DNA of 64,000 nucleotides from Chamaecyparis obtusa (taxonomy: Eukaryota; Streptophyta; Pinopsida; Cupressales; Cupressaceae): assembly GCA_027943335.1 (NCBI GenBank), contig BSBK01002159.1, positions 1,787,501 through 1,851,500 on the forward strand. The letters run 5' to 3'. The position numbers and the translations under genes are program-made. A model generated the notes under the pieces. It was not told the DNA's origin. It saw nothing but the letters and a program-made list of their open reading frames with translations, and ran no database searches. Of the stretch, positions 60,381-64,000 are shown piece after piece. Position 1 is the first letter of the stretch. Each line of letters opens with the position of its first letter.

Positions 60381-60391
60381 ATCTCCCACTT
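60381..60391 (-). other. Polypurine tract of the right-hand copia element
   Basis: On the minus strand AAGTGGGAGAT directly precedes the LTR start TGTTAGC. This is the standard position for plus-strand priming. Confidence 0.8.
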
Positions 60392-60522
60392 GGTGACTGA
60401 TCAGTATCCACACTATACTAAAAAACCTCCCACTTGGAGACTGATCCTGTAGCAATACCGCTACCCACATGAGGCTCCCACTGGATTGAACCACCTTGGA
60501 CTCAGTTGTTCCTTTATTTTGT

Positions 60523-63500
60523 TCAGTCTAGAAGACCAACTGAAGCTGAACATGAGTTCAACTTCTCCCTTGTTACTACCTTTGTAAACATATCTGCTGG
60601 ATTATCATCAGTATGAATCTTTTCCAGCCTTAACTGTCCATCATCCAAAACTGATCGAATGAAATGGTACCGCAACTGTATGTGTTTTGTCTTTGAGTGC
60701 AAAGGATAATTCTTTGCAAGATGAATGACACTTTGGCTATCTGTATGTAGAAAATTATCCTTTTGTGGATGTCCCAATTCTTCCATGAAGAATTGAAGCC
60801 ATATCATCTCCTTGGCTGCCTCTGTAGCAGCAACATACTCTGCCTCTGTAGTGGATAAAGCAACCACCTTTTGTAGTCAAGAAATCCAACTCACTGTTGT
60901 CCCGCCAATAGTAAATATATAACCTGTAGTACTCCGCTTGCTATCTATATCTCCTGCCAAATCTGAGTCAACATAGCCTTGTACAGTAGTAGTAGAACCC
61001 CCAAAGTGTAAACACTTACTAGATGTGCCTCTCAAATATCTGAGAATCCATTTGACTGCATTCCAATGCTCAAGACCAGGGTTACTCATATAACGGCTAA
61101 CGACTCCCACTGCGTGTGCAATATCTGGCCTAGTACATACCATAGCATACATTAAGCTCCCTACAGCTGAAGCATAAGGTACCTTAGACATTTTAGTCTC
61201 TTCTTCTAGTGTCTTGGGACACATATCCTTATTCAATTTCAAATGACCAGGCAAAGGTGTGCTGACAGCTTTGGCATTTTCCATAGAGAAACGTTGCAAC
61301 ACCTTCTCAATATAATCAGCCTGAGATAGAGACAATTTTCTATTTTTCCTATCTCTACAAATTTTCATACCAAGGATTTGTTTTGCTACCCCCAAATCCT
61401 TCATAGCAAAAGATTTTGCTAACTGTTGTTTCAACCCCTTAATGTGATCCATGTTAGACCCAGCTACAAGCATATCATCAACATATAAACATAAAATAAT
61501 GTAGCTGTCATCATCCAACCTCTTAAAATAAACACAATGGTCAGAATGACACCGACTATATCCATGCCCATTCATAAAAGTGTCAAATTTAATATACCAT
61601 TGCCGAGGTGCTTGCTTCAAGCCATATAAACTTTTCAGCAATCTGCACACCAAATTCTCCTTACCCTTGACCTCAAATCCTTGTGGCTGAACCATATATA
61701 TTTCTTCATCCAAATCACCATGAAGAATGGTTGTTTTAACAACAAGCTACTCTAAATGAAAATCTTCAGTAGCCACAATACTTAAAACAGTACGAATAAA
61801 AGTCATTTTAACAACTGGAGAAAATATCTCATCAAAATCAATACCATGTTTCTGTGCAAATCCTTTTACGACTAATCTGGCTTTAAATCTTTTTGTACCT
61901 CCATCCTCTTCTTTTATCCTGTAAACCCATTTATTCTGTAAAGCTCTTTTACCTGTAGGTAACTTACATAAATCCCATGTCTGATTTTTCAGCAAAGAGT
62001 CTATTTCATCTGTCATTGCAGACTCCCACTGAAGCTTTGTATCCACCTGCACAGCTTCATTATAACATTCAGGTTCACCAGCATCTGTTAACAAAATAGA
62101 ATACAAAGATGGAGAAAATCTTTCTGGAGGTCTACTTAGCCTTGTTGACCGTCTAACACTCACTGGGGTGTGTGGTATTTGTTGTTGCTGTTGTTGCAGA
62201 GCATAAGGAACTACTAGAACATGAACTTGTGGAGTATCATCCAGTACTACATAGTCATTTTCTTTCTTCTCATGCTGCAGCAACAGATCTTTGTACAATA
62301 CTTTCTCATTGAATATGACATCCCTGCTTCTTACAATTTTATGATTTTCAAAATCCCAAAGCCTATAACCAAATTCATCAATGCCATACCCAACAAATAC
62401 ACATTTCTTTGACTTAGCTTCCAGCTTGGTTCTATTTTAAGAATCTATAAGTGCAAAAGCTTCACAACCAAAGGTTTTGAGAAAAGAATAACTCACCTTC
62501 TTACCACTCCATGCTTCCTCTGGAATACCACAGTCCAAAGGAGTAGAGGGGCCTCTATTGATTAAATAAACAGCAGTGTTCACTGCCTCTGCCCACATAT
62601 TTTTGGGCAGCCTAGCATGCAACCTCATACTCCTTGCACGCTCCATTATTGTCCTGTTCATGCGATCAGCCACTCCATTTTCTTGTGGAGTCTTTGGTAT
62701 ATTTTTCTGCCTACGAATACCATTAGAGGAACAATATTCTTCAAATTCTGTGCTGCAATACTCACCACCATTATCAGATCTGAGACATTTTAACTTTTTA
62801 CTAGTCTCATTCTCAACCAAGCATTTCCATTTCTTAAAAGTTTGAAATACATCAGATTTCTGTCTAAGGAAATAAATCCATACTTTTCTTGTTGCATCAT
62901 CTATAAATGTAACATAATACAGAGAGCCACCAAGGGAAGATACCTGAGCCGGTCCCCATACATCTGTATGCACAAGCTCTAATCTCTCATTTTTCTTTTC
63001 CTTCCCACTCTTTACAAAACTAACTCTCTTTTGTTTTCCATAAACACAACTTTCACAGAAATCCATATTGACACATTTCAGACCAGGTAAAACTTTCTTT
63101 GAATGAAGTAATTTCATACCTTTTTCACTCATGTGCCCGAGTCTGTTGTGCCACAGTGCTATGTCAGAATCTACAGCAACAGTTTGATGTTCTTCTTGCT
63201 CAACTGCAGCCACTGTTCCTGAACATTCATTATCTTCTGAAACAATTAAAGTAGAAGGAACAGTATGACCTATACAAAGATATAAGGTGCCTACTTTCAC
63301 ACCTTTTGCTACTACTAAGGAACCTTTTGAAACCTTCCAATTTTTATCATTAAAAGTAACTGTGCAACCCTCATCACCCAGTTGCCCTGCTGAAATTAAA
63401 TTCCTACTCAGCCTTGGAACATGTCTTACCTCTTGTAGTAGCCAATGATTCCCATTCTGCAACTTAATCTTAATTTTTCCCTTTCCAACAATCTGACAGG

Positions 63501-63951
63501 GTTCATTATCTCCCAAATAAACTAGCCCAAAATCCCCTTGGACATAATCAACAAAATAACTTCTATGGGGTGTAGCATGAAATGAAGCCCCAGAATCTAA
63601 AACCCATGAATCATCAATACTTTCTAAGGACAAGAGCAAAGCATCCTCCTCGGATTTTTTACTTACCACATTTGCCTCCTTGTTTCCATCATTTTTGTCT
63701 CCTTGATCTTTCTTCCAAGACCAACAATCTTTCTTCTTATGACTTGGTTTTCCACAGTACCAGCAATCATTTGGCCCTTTAGATTCGGACCTCTTTCCCT
63801 TTGATTTTCCTCTTGATTTCCCATGATTTCCAGAGTTGTTTCCTCTATCTCTTGTTCTGCCTCTACTTTCTGTGTTCAATACACTACCCGACGTGGATGC
63901 CCCTGAGCTTTTCCTATGAATTTCCTCACTCAATACCAATAACATCATCAT
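60523..63951 (-). pseudogene. copia gag (C-terminal) and pol polyprotein, three nonsense codons
   Basis: One minus-strand frame. Zinc knuckle CWYCGKPSHKKKDC lies near 63765-63725; the protease motif is WVLDSGASFHATPH near 63610. Integrase has HNRLGHMS, CESCVYGKQ, HTDVWGPA, DDATRK and RSDNGGEY (63150-62760). Reverse transcriptase has KARLVVKGFAQKHG, LYGLKQAPRQWY and LYVDDML with intact Asp pair near 61475. RNase H has STTEAEYVA and DMFTKVVT at the end. Stops: TAA 62439-62437 (after ALIDS), TAG 61749-61747 (after FHLE) and TGA 60879-60877 (after SWIS). Each could be a single C-to-T change from Gln or Arg. A 1-nt frameshift near 63925 separates the upstream gag piece (NSISGFNTLKYDDV). Confidence 0.9.
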
Positions 63952-64000
63952 ACTTTAGGGTATTAAAACCAGAAATAGAATTACTAACAGTCATTACCAA

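Larger units (their letters stand above)
59870..64000 (-). mobile_element. Ty1/copia LTR retrotransposon, 3' part, cut by the window end
   Basis: Minus-strand element. Its 3' LTR (60380 down to 59870) starts TGTTAGCTTGCG and ends CCTAACA. The LTR is preceded by polypurine AAGTGGGAGAT (60391-60381). The internal region up to 64000 carries gag (C-terminal part), protease, integrase, reverse transcriptase and RNase H in the copia order. The 5' LTR and primer site are outside the window. Pol is one frame with only three nonsense codons and gag one frameshift, so this copy is younger than the copia element at 26-34 kb. Confidence 0.9.

Noticed and set aside
1..64000. tRNA, rRNA or other structural RNA genes
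   Set aside because: No cloverleaf with conserved A and B boxes or rRNA signature was recognised; the tRNA-like words are only copia primer sites.

Overview
The window looks like transposon-dense intergenic DNA from a large land-plant nuclear genome. It has plant-type Ty1/copia elements with initiator-Met primer sites, an En/Spm (CACTA) element whose genes have plant-style GT-AG introns, a relic of the plant splicing gene SMU1, a fragment resembling a TSO1/CPP-type gene, and long satellite-like arrays. The species cannot be named from sequence alone; a gymnosperm or another big-genome plant would fit. I found no complete ordinary host gene and no tRNA, rRNA or CRISPR.

Left half (1-34 kb): this is a nest of insertions. 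The oldest layer is a decayed LTR-retrotransposon-like sequence (1-2788, 26158-26283, 33909-about 34237). A 23.4-kb CACTA element (2789-26157, TIR CACTAATACATTTGGGG, 3-bp duplication TGT) is inserted in it, and 121 bp further right a 7.6-kb Ty1/copia element (26285-33903). Removing the CACTA element restores an open frame across the junction. The CACTA element carries two minus-strand genes. One is a TNP2-type transposase (18043-13782) with at least two nonsense codons. The other is a 14-exon gene (13427-9750) that I could join in phase throughout to 713 codons: a SET (protein-lysine methyltransferase) domain followed by a TNP1/Transposase_24-like region. The rest of the element is long-hairpin subterminal repeats, captured gene fragments, a solo LTR (20427-22450) and tandem promoter-like repeats near the right end.

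Middle and right (34-58 kb): two diverged copies of one transposase-like gene (35321-37438 and 51595-54403) share three acidic positions (D, D, E with 38 residues between the last two), an HTH-like N-terminus and the motif SFFESGHGKGEHDGAGAC. A convergent multi-exon pseudogene (40602-38676) lies beside the first copy. Around them are arrays with very regular periods: 160-bp palindromic units (42.46-43.93 and 48.66-51.49 kb), 179-bp direct repeats (45.31-48.65 kb) and 358-bp direct repeats (54.96-58.19 kb; 358 = 2 x 179). This block is the best candidate for an undescribed DNA-transposon system. I could not define its ends.

Right edge (58.2-64 kb): an SMU1 pseudogene fragment, unassigned DNA, then the 3' part of a second Ty1/copia element on the minus strand (LTR 59870-60380, pol 63951-60523 in one frame with three nonsense codons), cut off by the window end.

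Many stops in the decayed genes are codons reachable from CAG, CAA or CGA by one C-to-T change, as expected for methylated, silenced transposons.
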